Shown: positions 51,076 through 63,495 of the stretch, one piece after another
Numbering within the stretch: position 1 is the stretch's first letter
How the letters are laid out: the number at the start of each line of letters is the position of its first letter
Assembly (NCBI GenBank): GCA_019722365.1
Contig: JADFUC010001145.1
Location: forward strand, 1-64,000
Source: Lithospermum erythrorhizon
Taxonomy: Eukaryota > Streptophyta > Magnoliopsida > Boraginales > Boraginaceae
DNA: 64,000 nucleotides
Reading direction: 5' to 3'
Made by a program: the position numbers and the translations under genes
The notes under the pieces: model-generated
What the model was told of the DNA's origin: nothing
Database searches by the model: none
Seen by the model: the letters and a program-made list of their open reading frames with translations, nothing else

Positions 51076-51431
51076 AAAAAATGATAATAAAAAAAAATCA
51101 AAAATCGAAAAAAAGGACCACGCGCGTGAATCATACGACCATTTGTGTGGGGAGGACACGTAGTGCTTTTATAACTACTATTGATGATACTCTCGAACCC
51201 GTTTGGTGTTCGATCCAAATTTTTTTTCTTATCAATACAAATCGATTGACAATGGAGTTGAACTCGAATAAAAAATATTGTTTGATATCTAAAATAATTG
51301 ATGGTTACCGGATTTGATAAAGTGTACCTAGTTAGATTATCCTATATCTCATTGAACCGACATGTAAAAAGCCCTTGTGAGTGCTTCAATATATGCCGAG
51401 TGACTTGCCCTTAGACTCAACACCTCGTTAG

Positions 51432-51495
<64 letters not shown>

Positions 51496-52330
51496 TAAAT
51501 CCATTTGATTGCTTAATCTCTCTAGGTTGACCGGGGTAAGTGAGGTTTAGCATCCACTTTCTCAGAGCCGGCATTGTCATCTTCCTTGTCACTATTTTCA
51601 ATTTATCACAATACTAAAAAAAATCTCAAGTAATGAAGTAAAACATTCCTTGTTCATATATAATTGTTGTATGACTTTGTCAAGATCAAAAGCTTACATG
51701 TAATTTTTTCTTAGTAGTGACATAAGCCTATCATTTTCCAAATATTAAAAATTATGATAATCATAAACATTAATCTTGTAGTGTTATTGGCGCGAGATTA
51801 CTTGTGACAATTATTATATCAATTCCTAATATAAAAAATCAAAATGGTGGACCCTTTTTACTTTTTAGACAATAAAAATAACACCGAAATTATACGTTTA
51901 ACATATCATGAATTGATATACTATTTCGAGATACTAGCAATTAATTTAATTAACATTTACAATCTTATAGTAGGAAATAAAAATCACTGTTACCGTTGAT
52001 AACAGAATTATGAAAAATTGCAATTCAATTTCTCCTTTACATATTCGAAGAAACAAACGAGGTAGGACAAATCCACAATTCAAATGTCACGACATCATCA
52101 TAAGAAACATCACAAACATTTCCAAATTTCCAGCATACCATTTATTGGAAATTTCTTCAAATAAAAGTCCAATTTAAATCACATATACCATTTTAATTTC
52201 TTCCTCGTTATATTCAGCTAAATTTGTAATATACTTATCAAATTTTTAGACTTTTTGGTTTTTACTATTCTTGTATATATCATGATCTTCTAAGCAACTT
52301 GATTATTCTTGAACACTTTTTTGTTGATAT
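51076..52330. other. Upstream spacer of the RLCK gene
   Basis: No gene recognised. It holds the trinucleotide microsatellite at 51433-51480. The pyrimidine- and AT-rich sequence from about 52190 to 52330 is likely the promoter/5' leader of the kinase gene. Confidence 0.4.
51433..51495. repeat. (ATT)n microsatellite
   Basis: About 16 perfect TTA/ATT units (51433-51480) followed by three TATT units. Long and uninterrupted, so probably variable in length between plants. Confidence 0.95.
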
Positions 52331-54812
52331 ATGGGGAATTGTTCTTCATTTCATGTTGTTGATGAGTCAAAGAACACTTCTCAACCTGTTCATGAGATAA
52401 ATACTACTAAAACTGTTGCAAGTCAAAGTGGATCATCAACTTTGTTTTCTACTCCAGGTAGAGTGTTGAATTCCTCTTGTGATTCTTGATTTTTTAGTTT
52501 TTTTTCATGTAAGATAAAGTTAAGGCTAAAGGGTATCTGTTTCAGTATTTTTCTTGATTTATTTTGCTTTTGTGATAGAAGTTGCATGCTATGACTTGAG
52601 TTATGCATGTTCTTGAAAATCCATTCTATTGCTTTAGTGTTGAGGAAGAGTTATTATTTTTTGATGTTGTTAAGGTAATTCAGTTGGTTAAATTAACTTC
52701 TTGTTATGTTATAATTAGTTAATTACAGTCTAATTGTATTGTAGTTGATCTAATCATTAGATGTAGTAAAGTCATGTTTTAATAATTATAAATAATAAAT
52801 GTGAAGGAGAAGAGAGATGAGAATTACTATCTTCTTGTAATGTCATCGTTTTGTCTAAGATTAGACTTTTTAAATGCAATTGTGAATTTGACTTGTTTTA
52901 TATTTTCTCATGTTAATATCATGAGGTTTTGCTATTATTATCCATTTCACTTAGTTATCCCTGTTAAGAAGAAAAGTAAAAGAGAGTAATCTGAGTGAAA
53001 ATTTAAGAGCATTGCTGATTGATATATCTTATATGATTTGCATTATGGCAATACAGGAACTTCAAGAGGTAACAGCAATGGTGGTGTATTATCAGTTTCA
53101 AGCAGTAGTGCTGGCCAGAGCCAGATCTCTGTAGTAGCAGCAAGCGATGCAGTTAGTCTAGATGGGGAAATATTGCCTGCAGCAAATTTGAAAGAGTACA
53201 GTTTTAATGAATTAAAAAGAACTACAAACAATTTCAAATCTGATATGGTATTAGGAATTGGAGGCTTTGGAACTGTATATAAGGGATGGGTTGATGAGAA
53301 TACCCTTGCACCATCTAAAATTGGCTCTGGGATGGTTGTTGCCATAAAAAAGTTAAATCCTGACAGCGTGCAAGGTCTAGCGGAATGGCAGGTATATTGC
53401 AATTTTTCGCTCACTTGTATAATTGAGAAGTTGTAAACTGTTGCATGCATATTGGAAAGGCATGACTCAATAACGATGAATAGATATTATGGCTAATTTG
53501 GAAGCCTGATATTTCTATTTGACCTTAAAAATGCAGTCAGAAGTGAACTTTTTGGGTAAGCTTTCACACCCTAACCTAGTGAAGCTATTGGGATACTGTT
53601 ACGAAGAGCAAGAACTATTACTAGTTTATGAATTTATGCCGAAAGGAAGTTTGGAGAATCATCTCTTCAGGAGTAAGTTTACTATCGAAATACTGATAGA
53701 ATTAAAATGAAAGCACATAGCCGCAAGTTTGAGTGCAGATCGTGTATTTCAACTTTGTTTGAATATGCAGGAAGTACTATTACGGAAGCACTCTCATGGG
53801 ATGTACGACTCAAAATAGCTATTGGAGCAGCTCGAGGTCTCACCTTTCTACATAGTTCTGAGAAAAAAATTATTTATAGAGACTTCAAGGCCTCCAATAT
53901 ACTGCTTGATGGGGTAAGGCTTTGCATATAATTCTGTTTCTGATTAGGACATAATAATAGATATGTCATTAGAATGCAAAAGAAGTTGGCACCCATTTCT
54001 GGTTTAGCACCTATAGATTGTTGCCTATTATGCGTGTCTGAACTCTGAAGTCTGAACTATGTAGCCATTGAGTAGTTATACTCTAGAATGACCTCTATTC
54101 CTCTAATAAAGGATATGTCTATGTTTGGATGTGCAGAACTATAATGCAAAAATATCAGACTTCGGCTTAGCGAAGCAAGGTCCATCTGGTGAAAAGACAC
54201 ATGTGTCAACCCGAATAATGGGCACATATGGTTATGCCGCTCCAGAGTATGTTGCTACAGGTAACTTGTTTTATTTTGTAATAACAATGACTCGCATGTA
54301 AAGTCAAGTAGTTATCCAATGGTGCTAGACATTTTGTCTGTAACTCTTGATAGTTTAACTTTCATACTTCTGCACATGTATACCTATTTCCTGTGTGTAA
54401 TTTGCTTGATCGTCTTTGGTTGCCTTCTGTTTACTGAGAAATGTAAATTGATGCCTGTTTATCTACAGGCCACTTATATGTAAAGAGCGACGTGTATGGC
54501 TTTGGTGTCGTGCTGCTTGAGATGCTGACAGGCCTTCGCGCATTAGATACCAGACGACCGAGCGAGCAGCTTAGTTTGGTTGATTGGTTAAAACCTCAAC
54601 TCTCACACAAAAGCACTCGATATCTGAAGAGTAAGACCAAGACTATTATGGATGTTCGCATGGAAGGTCAATATTCTTCAAAGGCAGCACTCGTAGCTGT
54701 ACAGCTTACACTCAGATGCCTAGCATCTGAACCAAGAAACCGCCCCTCCATGAGCGAAGTTGTAGAAGTTTTGGAACAGATCCAGACTATGCAGAGAGTA
54801 CCTCAAGTATAA
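52331..54812 (+). CDS. Receptor-like cytoplasmic kinase, RLCK-VII/PBL type
   Basis: Six exons (52331-52457, 53057-53391, 53537-53672, 53771-53913, 54137-54260, 54469-54812) join in frame to 402 residues. The start MGNCSSF carries Gly2 for N-myristoylation and Cys4 for palmitoylation, placing the kinase at the plasma membrane. After a Ser-rich linker come [17 protein letters not shown] [13 protein letters not shown], the glycine loop [19 protein letters not shown] (catalytic Lys), [12 protein letters not shown] (catalytic loop, RD-type), ISDFGLAK, and the activation segment [18 protein letters not shown]. The C-lobe ends with [26 protein letters not shown] kinases relay signals from receptor kinases in immunity and growth. 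The partner cannot be told here. All features of an active kinase are present. Confidence 0.95.
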
Positions 54813-55580
54813 CACATTCTTCAGGTGGACAGGGTCACTCCCATCACCAGCTGAGCCATAATGGGTTCGGAAGATGATACGTTTCTGGAATTCGGATACA
54901 ATTAGAGGTTCACAGAAGTATGGTTTCTAATAACTATATTTGATTGCCTTAATCGAATTAGGGAAGTTAACATTTATATTACCTATTTTTTCAATTGTTT
55001 TCTCATTTTGGTTTGCACAAAACATTCAATGACTTGTATTTGTCATAAATACCTGTCTTTCAGCTGCAGGAACAAAATTTGTTATTAATATACATGCGTT
55101 ATTGGTTCAAGAAAAATCTTAAACCATATATAATTATATATTATACTGTTTAGACTAAAAAAAATCCCGAGTGATTCAAGTGCACTTTTTTATGGAAAGA
55201 AATTTATTAGTATTAGTACTATAAATTGCAAATGGGTTCTAGTGATAATTCATTGAACAAAGAATCAATGTACATAAGTAAGTGTACCACTGTAATTCTC
55301 TGAGATGCAAAATAAGAAGATGCCCACTTCTACTATTGGCTACAAGTAGTCAATAATCAAGAGCTCTAATAAATATTCTATTTCAATTGATCTATAATTC
55401 TGTCAGATACCATATATATGAATAATATAAATGTTACAGTATAATGATTAATATAATTAAATTACTCCTCTAGTCCTCTTAACATATTTTTATCAGACCA
55501 CATGATATTAACTCAAGTTTGCGATATCTTCGAACCGCTACTGATCAACAGCAGCCATAGTTTGCAGTATCTTTGAACAG
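54813..55580. other. Spacer between RLCK and MADS genes (converging 3' ends)
   Basis: The first part is likely RLCK 3' UTR. From about 55085 to 55420 the sequence is copy A of a local duplication (see 56785-57720). At 55515-55610 a 46-bp unit covering the MADS stop codon is repeated in tandem. Confidence 0.5.
55085..55425. repeat. Local duplication, copy A
   Basis: Shares CTTAAACCAT, CTGTTTAGACTAAAAAAAAT, CCCGAGTGATTCAAGT, TAGTACTATAAATTGCAAAT, GCAAAATAAGAAGATGCCCA and TTGGCTACAAGTAGTCAATA with 56785-57725, in the same order and orientation. It lacks the two insertions found in copy B. Confidence 0.85.
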
Positions 55581-55610
55581 CTACTGATAATCAATACCAT
55601 CCATAGTTTG
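55515..55610. repeat. 46-bp tandem duplication at the MADS 3' end
   Basis: TATCTTCGAACCGCTACTGAT with CAGCCATAGTTTGCAG is followed at once by TATCTTTGAACAGCTACTGAT with CATCCATAGTTTGCAG. The duplicate repeats the codons for the last residues, but it lies beyond the stop codon at 55581-55583. Confidence 0.85.
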
Positions 55611-56417
55611 CAGAATAGAATCCAAACCCAAACCTTGAAGGTATGCCCAAATTTCATCATCTGTGGTATTTTCTTGAACCCAATAGTCTTCCATCTGATA
55701 CTGTTGATATGGAAACACTCTTGTAGCATCAGTGTTCAAGGCCTCAACTTCTCCAATAATTGTATTATCTGGCATTGATTGAAGAAGATGCCCAAACTCT
55801 TCAAAGTCACCCAAAAGTTCAGTTTCAATAGATTGGAAAGTCTGAGTAAATTGTGAACTACTCCAAGGCATTGGTTCAAGTGCCCCAGAAAATCCAGATT
55901 GCAGATTCTGAACAAACGGTGGTGCAATCCAAGAACCACCCGACCCAGCCCTGGTGTTACAATTCATTGATTTGTTTTGATCATGATCTTCCAGAGTTTC
56001 TTGAATAGCAAAGTTTCCATGAAAATTATGAATAAAAAAAGATTGGTTTTGTTCATTATATTCCATGTTTTTCAAGCTTTCAATTCTTTTTTGCACAGAT
56101 GCCAACTTTTGATCAACAATCTTGAGGAAACTATGATCGCCTACAATGCTAGTGGATTGCTTCTTATCTTGGTGCCCTTTTCCAACTTTTTTATTCTTAA
56201 GAACATGTTCTTTCAAAATTTGTTGAACTTCCAAAGAATTTTGAGGCCATGTTTCAATTTTTCCATTATCAGGGTCACTAACTAAAGCACACACTTTGAT
56301 GTCACAAAGAACAGATAATTCTTTAGCCATTTTCATAATACTTTCTTTTCGTTTTTTGAACCTTAGCTTAGCAATCTTGGAAACTCCATCTTTATTTTTT
56401 ATCACAGAAGGAGCCAT
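55581..56417 (-). CDS. Type I MADS-box protein (M-gamma, AGL80-like)
   Basis: A single exon of 278 residues. I start at MAPSVIKNK (56415-56417), which puts the MADS domain at the N-terminus as in the family; an upstream in-frame ATG at 56457-56459 would add 14 residues. The MADS domain (about residues 4-60) reads KIAKLRFKKRKESIMKMAKE, LSVLCDIKVCALVSDP and IETWPQN, the last matching the PEVWPS-type motif of the M-gamma group. The rest is Gln/Asn-rich with no K-domain. M-gamma proteins such as AGL80 act in central cell and endosperm, usually as dimers with M-alpha partners. A paralogous pseudogene is at 42496-43043. Intronless structure is normal for type I MADS. Confidence 0.92.
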   Translation of the reverse strand: MAPSVIKNKDGVSKIAKLRFKKRKESIMKMAKELSVLCDIKVCALVSDPDNGKIETWPQNSLEVQQILKEHVLKNKKVGKGHQDKKQSTSIVGDHSFLKIVDQKLASVQKRIESLKNMEYNEQNQSFFIHNFHGNFAIQETLEDHDQNKSMNCNTRAGSGGSWIAPPFVQNLQSGFSGALEPMPWSSSQFTQTFQSIETELLGDFEEFGHLLQSMPDNTIIGEVEALNTDATRVFPYQQYQMEDYWVQENTTDDEIWAYLQGLGLDSILQTMDGIDYQ

Positions 56418-56784
56418 TGCGTGAATGGTTACGGTGGTGTAATAATGAAAAGAGATCAAAAAGGAAATATTCAGTACATTATGCCATTTATAACACCGAT
56501 TTTCTTACTTACTTAGGCTTCAAGATTAATTTAAAGCCTCATTTTTTTGGTAACTTTTCTTTTAGTTGTTGGATCTATCCTTTTCTCTAATACACCGATT
56601 TTATATACACACGTATATAGTGTTGGGTTTAGGAGTGAAATGACTATTTTGCCCCCCTATTTGTAAATGTAGTAGTTGAGGAAGTTTCATTAAGGATAAA
56701 ATTATCATTTTACTAACAAAAACACTATTTGGATGTGTGTATAGTGTTGCCCCTGTTGGAACAAGTTTTTTTATACTACAAATA

Positions 56785-57725
56785 TATATGCATGTAATAT
56801 TGGTTCCAGAATAATTTGAAACCAAAACAAAAGAATAATATTAAACCATGTATGTTGTATTAGGGATGGATAATCGAATCGAATTCGAACGAATATAACT
56901 GAATATTTATTTTTCCAATATGTATTCGTATGAATATTAAAATTCAGTTTGTATTCGTATTTGATAAAAATCCGAATCCAAATAAACGAATGCAAATAGG
57001 ACATACCAAATACAAATTCGAATACCAAAAAGGAACAGTATCGAATATATTCGCGAATTTCGAACTGTAATCCATGACATTCGAATTCGACTTCGAATTT
57101 AAAACGAACCTTATATATACATTCGTGTTCGATTCGAATTCGTTAACTGTCAAATTTAAATACCGAATTTTGGAATTCGAGTACGAATAATTCGTATATT
57201 ATTCGAATCATTTCGACCCGTACTGCTTAGACTAAAAAAGATCCCAAGTGATTCAAGTATTTTGTTAGGAGAAGGAATTAAAATTATTAGTACTATAAAT
57301 TGCAAATGAGTTCTAGACTTCTAGTGATAATTTATTGAACTTGCAAGTGAAAACAGCCTGTTTATTTTTTTGACTTGAAATTGCTAATTATTCTTCAAAG
57401 AATTATTATTAAGTGATTTTACATGTTACAATGTTTGAACTGCCTTATCTTACTGATTACCTAAGTAACAAGGCACTGCATGAAAATCAGTTTGTTAACA
57501 AACGTTTGATTTAGTGCTATAGAATTATGAAACAATACAAACCAATATCATACCATTTAACCAAGAATCAATGTACATATATAACTCAATGTACCACAAT
57601 AATTATGTGAGATGCAAAATAAGAAGATGCCCAATTCTGCTATTGGCTACAAGTAGTCAATAATCAAGAATACTAATCAACTATTCCAATCGAGCTATAA
57701 TCCAGCAGATATCATTGTCCTGCTA
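56785..57725. repeat. Local duplication, copy B (carries two insertions)
   Basis: Aligned to 55085-55425, this copy is interrupted at about 56873-57220 (ATTCGAA-rich element) and about 57341-57560 (220 bp). The sequence on either side of each insertion runs continuously in copy A. Confidence 0.8.
56873..57220. mobile_element. ATTCGAA-rich MITE inserted in copy B
   Basis: The ends GGGATGGATAATCGAATCGAAT and, inverted, CGGGTCGAAATGATTCGAAT are imperfect inverted repeats with GGG/CCC tips. The interior is full of ATTCGAAT, GAATTCG and ATTCGTAT strings, so it can fold on itself. The empty site in copy A (TATTATACTG) suggests insertion at TA. There is no coding sequence. Confidence 0.65.
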
Positions 57726-57778
57726 AGCTGAGAATATTTCTGTATAATTCTAGAAAAGAGGCCTTCACAACAAAAAAA

Positions 57779-60700
57779 TTAACGCCGAGGTTGATGAAGC
57801 CGCGGACGGTTGCAGAAAACGCGGCCATTTGCCTTCACAAATGCTGCTATGCCCAAACTTAAGCTCGCCCATATAAGAGAAAATAGTATGTTTGAAAAGC
57901 CATACCGAACTGCGCAGATACGAGAGGAGAATAAGAAACCAGATATTAGGGAAAATAAGTTTAAGAGAAAACTGAATATGCTAAAGGGGGGGAAATATTA
58001 TGGAAGAATTTCAGTCCACTTACCTCGCCTTAAGGAAATCAAAGTGAAAAAGAATCCAGTCAAAATGAGACCTAAAGCTAGTGGAAATGACTGCACAAGT
58101 GAACAATAGGTTGCCAAGAAAAATGTCAGATTGTGGAAACTACAAATATCAATTAAAACTTTTCAAGTTAATTTAATGCGAAAATTTTAATAGAGAAACA
58201 TAGTTGAAGGCACCTAATGACAACATACAAGCAATTATGTAGCGTTAACATTTAACAAAAATGCAGACGAAGTTAATATTTTTTCTGGTATTTGAATGGA
58301 TTGGTGCCATATAGATAATTGTTCCTAAACCTGCATATATCAAAGTGTGCATGGCATAAACTGTTAACATCATCTTTCTGAGAATGTAAACAATATTAGA
58401 ATTGATCATACATCAAGAGGGATTTGTATTTGAGATTAGATAGTACTATAGTCTATAGTAGAATTAGGTGAAGCCCATCTCAGGTAAAGTGGTCAATTTA
58501 AAAAAAAAACATTTCTTAATCACTGCAGGAAACATTCCACGAGGTTAAAAAGAGATGCATGGTGGCCAATGCATCTCATTGTGTTACTAAACTCATTTTG
58601 GCAGCTAATGGTGTGTTTCATCACCAAGGATCTGTATACATGAATAAGTCACTTCAGAGAGCACTGTGGTCAAGTTAAAATAACAGATATTAAACTCGAT
58701 CTTAATTATTGAAGTATAGATGAAGCTCCACTAAAAGAAGATGAGTACTGCATTAATTGAAGCGGATGTTCGTATTTGTTTTTTATTAGTGTGGCTAACT
58801 ATAATGAAGGCCTAATCCTAACAAACATAAGTTAGTGGTCACAGTTGAGAGAAATACTCACAGCTATTGCCTCAATTCCTCCTTTTTGGGTAGTTGGTTT
58901 CATGTCACGTGTGACTGAAAGGATATAATGTCCTTGAAGTAGATCAATTGCATCCTGCATGAGCAAGATAGACAATTTAAATAACAGAATTAACTAATGA
59001 AGAAGAAAGAATGAAAACTGATAAGTATTAAATGAACAAGTGAATACAAATATATATCGACAAATGTTAGCTCATGCTATAGAAGGTTGAATATGGTTTT
59101 CTCAATTCTCATAAGGAGGAAATAAATTCTGAAAATGAGAAAATTCTAGGATAAGAAAGTATAAATGATGAGATTAATTGACATTTGTTCACAACAAAAT
59201 GAGTGTAGAACTTCATTGAAGACAACTACTTTTGATAGTCTAGTTGCTGGAAGAATTGCAAGTTGACCTTAAAAAAACAAAATTCAAGAGCAGTAGCTGC
59301 TCCTGCAACATCGCAGAATTGGTCGCCAATCATCCATATATATGAATATCTCAACTTGAAAACATGAAAGTATGATAACAGAATCGTTAAAGCACACAGA
59401 CCTGTTTTGTGCCATCGACAAAATTGTTTAAGTAATAACGCATTAGAGCATTGTAGCCATCATTAATAATCCCTTGAACTGTTCTATGACCAAATCTGCA
59501 GATTTGCAATCATATCAGTTTATTACAGAATAATGTTTGCAGTAACCTAAGTGAATACTGAAAGAGAAACAACATACTTCTTAACTATTTTGAAACTTAA
59601 GCTCCTGAATTGCACTTTTGAAAAGGCGACCATAAATCCATAATCAATATATTTTTCCAATTACATAGATTGCTATCATTTCCCCTCTCAATTACCTCAA
59701 CGGTAATATTTTCAGTTACTGGCTTAACTATCTAACAGTTTTTGGTCCTTAAGGAGGTTGCAATTGTATAAGTAGAAAACCATGAAGAATGTTGTTTTAT
59801 CGAAGAACAGTGATACATATACAGTATCTTAAGGCTTATTTCATTTTATATGAATTCCTTACAACATTGCGTCTTTTGTGCTCCAGGAAACACAGGAAAA
59901 GATGAAATTAGTTACCAAGAGGAAGCACCACAAGTTCTTCCAAATAGAGTAATAAAATTAAATATATATACAGGAAACAATTGGGTGTTTTTACAACATC
60001 TTCTAGACTGAATAAGAACCAGAAACTTCACCTGACAAAATCTCCTTTCAGAGCCGGAGTACCAGAATACTGGATGCTTACGTCATCACCATGATTGGCC
60101 CACACTAGAATCAAAATCAAGAAGGGAAAATAAGTTTGAGCCACCAGAACAGCTTAGTAGGCAAACGGAATTTAAAAAAAAAAACACAAAGTGTTTAATG
60201 TGATACTAAGGGTCTCTGTAATTGAGAAGATGTGAATCTTATCCGGAAGAGATGGAAGAAAGAACTAACTATTTCTCAAGCACTAAAAAAATCCTGTTTC
60301 TAGGCTATATCAGCTTGTTTATTATTGACTGCAGTTATATGGCATCATTTGAGTAACATGTGTGTTGTGCTTGCGTGTGTGTAGAGGGAAAGGACTTACA
60401 TATTTTGAAGTTCTCATCGAAGTTTGCATGTGTAGCAATAGTTTCATCAGCGTCAAATATTCCGAGTCTTTTGAGTTGGAATTCCAACATTTTCCGACCT
60501 ATCATACTCTGCAACCAAAAAGTGTATCATTAAGTTATGTTCAAGACAAACCAACTACTTAAGATTTGTCCTTCACCACATTTTATAATGTCTCATACTC
60601 CCATGTCAAGCAATTTCACACATGTAGAAGATATACTTCCGATCAAACACTCTAGAATGCAAAGCGAGCCCATTCAAAAAGTTGAAGATGCAGAGGATGG

Positions 60701-63495
60701 AGAATACTTCGAAAAGTTTCTGAGCATATTACAAAACACATAATTTACTCCCTCCATTCCAGTTTAACGAGGAAGTCTACCTTTTTCATGATTTAAGGAA
60801 TGCGTTGGAGGTTGTAGTGTAGTGAGTGAAAACTAAATTTTGATGAAGGTAATATAAGAAGTATGAACAACACAGAGTAACGAAAGGAGAATGTCATTTT
60901 ATGCACATCTTGATGTTATGGGACCATTTATATTGATAAGAATACCTCTCCAGTGAATTATAGCAAAAGAATAATTTGGTCTGCATAACATGCCAGATTC
61001 ATCTTGTATTCAATTAACTATAGTGTCAACATAAGAGCATCAGATGATATTAAACATTTCCACTTACACAAGGCGGGACTCTGGTGAATTAAAACGGAAT
61101 AATAATTAGGCCATAATAATACGTCAGGCTCTTGTTCGTATTCATCAAATTAGATAACCTTGGCAGGTCACTAATACAGCCATAGAGCAACTATTAGAAC
61201 TTGAAGGGGAAAAATACAAAAACTGAAAAGTTTCTATCGTCAAGAATTGAATATGAATTGAACAGATTAAGTTATTTGGTATAAATGAGGATCACTATGC
61301 ATACTTGGGTGACATTTGTACGGTCCAAACAGTCGATGCAGTTGGTCCTTACAACACCAATTTGCTTCTCAACCGTTTCTCCTTTTTCATTTAAAAAGAA
61401 GTACCTATCAGATGGAATAAAGGATATTAAATCAATGTAGACAATGTCTTAGACACAAATAAAGCAGGGGGGAGGGGACGCAAAGAATGTTTAGATGGTC
61501 ATCGATTCATAGTATGGCATTCTTCAAAACTATTTGCTAGATATTGACATGATAGAGAAATTCATTATTCACAGTTACTCATAATGAGATCACAAAGATG
61601 CCATTTGGTAATGTACTGCCTAATGACTATTGGAGACTACTTATGCCTCTAAGCACTCTTATAACTCAATTAAAAGTGAAATAAAACTTTCATAAAATTA
61701 CTGAAGATCATCACATCTAGATATTTAGCTTGGATGTCCACTATGTGTGTGGGGTATGGAGAATTAAAAATTTATTCTTGGTGTTATTTAAGAGAATTAA
61801 ATGATACCTGTTTTTAATGAGAAAATCCTCAATTTGTTCATAAAGTATTGAGAGCCGCTCAAAATGTATGTGTCCGCATATATGGTGAAAATCGAAGTGC
61901 ACATATCTGTACAGTGCAACAGGAAACCATAAGTTGCAGAAACATTTAACTGAATCCACTAGTTGCAAGGAGAGAAACATTTTAACTTCAATGACATAAC
62001 TTTTGTACTATTAATGAAAATTCACCTCAGGTCGTCACCCACAATATTTTGCATTGCATTGCCAAACTTTTCACACAAGCGCCCTTCACCTTTTGTCTGG
62101 AATAAGGTATGAGGAAAGAGTAACAACAAACAAAAATAAGAAGCAATTTTTTTTTTAATAGAAAACCTGAAAATTGGTCTATTAACATACAAACACTCTA
62201 TGACAAGAATGATTATCAGCATCACTGTAACTTTTCAGTGTTTAATCCTATTATACTACTTGAATTATAAACATATTTTATTTACTCCTGATTTACAACC
62301 AAATAATGAATGCAGCTACAAGGCATTCTCCAAATAAGAATAAATGAATCCTACGACTTTGTCCAGATAGGACAGTCTGACACTAACACAATTTAACCTC
62401 ATACCGATGGAACAATTACTTAACCAATAAATGAGAGAAGGTTATTCAACAATATATTGAATTCTTAAGGACACATTGGTGCAATTAGTCTAATGAAACT
62501 ATGCATGTAAGTAATAAATAAATATGGCTCACTTGTACAGGAATTACTCTTACAGGACAGTCATAGAACAACAAAAAATATTCATCACTTTGCATAAGAA
62601 AAGGTTCAAAGCAGGAAAGATGGATACATCAAATCCGAACAAAATTCAATCTGAAGAAACAATTTCATATGATCCTCATCATCAATCAATAAATCAGCTA
62701 CAGACGTTACTGTTATAAGGTTGCTGATGAGAGAGAAGCAAACCTTATTGATAAGATCAACTGCCACAACATTTCCATATTTCTTCCTAAGATCCAAAAA
62801 GTGTCGCTCGGTTACTCGAGGCTGCAGACGTAATACCACATAAGAGTCTGTTAAAGTAAAAGTCAGCTGAAAGTATATCTGAAGCATAGAGAACAATGCT
62901 ACTTACAGCTTCCTCCGGCCTTACAAGCTCAAACTTAGGCTTGTATGTCAAATCCACAATCTGATCCCAGAGTAATGGAATAGACCCTCGTACCTACAGA
63001 ATGTCACCGAAGATGTAAGCTTTATAATAGCATAGTTCATTTGAAGTCAGGGAAATAGTTCTAAAATGTAAAGTTGGTCTAGCCCTGCTTATGTAACAAT
63101 TGAAAGTAGCTAAAGGAGCTTCCATGAAGAGGTGAAGAGGTGAAGAGGTAAGTATATAGCATAATGCCCCCAAAAAGGATCTAGTTAAACTCAAGCCTGT
63201 ACTTGAAATCTTAAGAATGTCAAATAATATCCATCACTCTGTGAACACCAATGAATAACGCAATCAGGGGAGAGATGGGGCAATTCCAGTTCGGAATTTC
63301 CAGCTATTTCAGTAAACTCAATAGTAGCATGTTGGATGGCAATCAATAAAAATCCCCCAAATGAATAACATAGTGCAGCTGAGCAAACCTGTACAAAAGA
63401 AGCCGTCAATCCATTGTACTGAATGATTTGTTCAGTTTCCACAAAGTTCGCAACATAGCCATCTGAATCAGCTCCTCTTCTCCACAACCGAGTTC
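57779..63495 (-). CDS. SAC-domain phosphoinositide phosphatase (SAC6/7/8-like), 5' end outside window
   Basis: Twelve exons on the minus strand can be placed by splice sites and phase: 63389-63495, 62907-62993, 62744-62821, 62026-62096, 61808-61906, 61305-61404, 60400-60508, 60032-60104, 59402-59495, 58862-58954, 58024-58090, 57779-57909. Together they give 1109 bases (about 369 codons), ending RPRLHQPRR and TAA. Landmarks are [47 protein letters not shown] and the catalytic CX5R motif [12 protein letters not shown] (codons at 61320-61340). [36 protein letters not shown] and two C-terminal hydrophobic segments ([30 protein letters not shown]) follow. This is the plan of ER/endomembrane SAC1-type enzymes, which remove phosphates from phosphoinositides such as PI4P. 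The N-terminal third must lie beyond 64000. Confidence 0.95.

Larger units (their letters stand above)
56418..57778. other. Upstream spacer of the MADS gene with duplication copy B
   Basis: Includes about 370 bp of probable promoter/5' leader, then copy B of the local duplication (56785-57725) with two inserted segments. No further gene recognised. Confidence 0.5.

Noticed and set aside
53043..53450. 135-codon minus-strand frame
   Set aside because: Antisense shadow of exon 2 of the RLCK gene.
57810..58109. 99-codon plus-strand frame
   Set aside because: Antisense to the last two exons and intron of the SAC gene.
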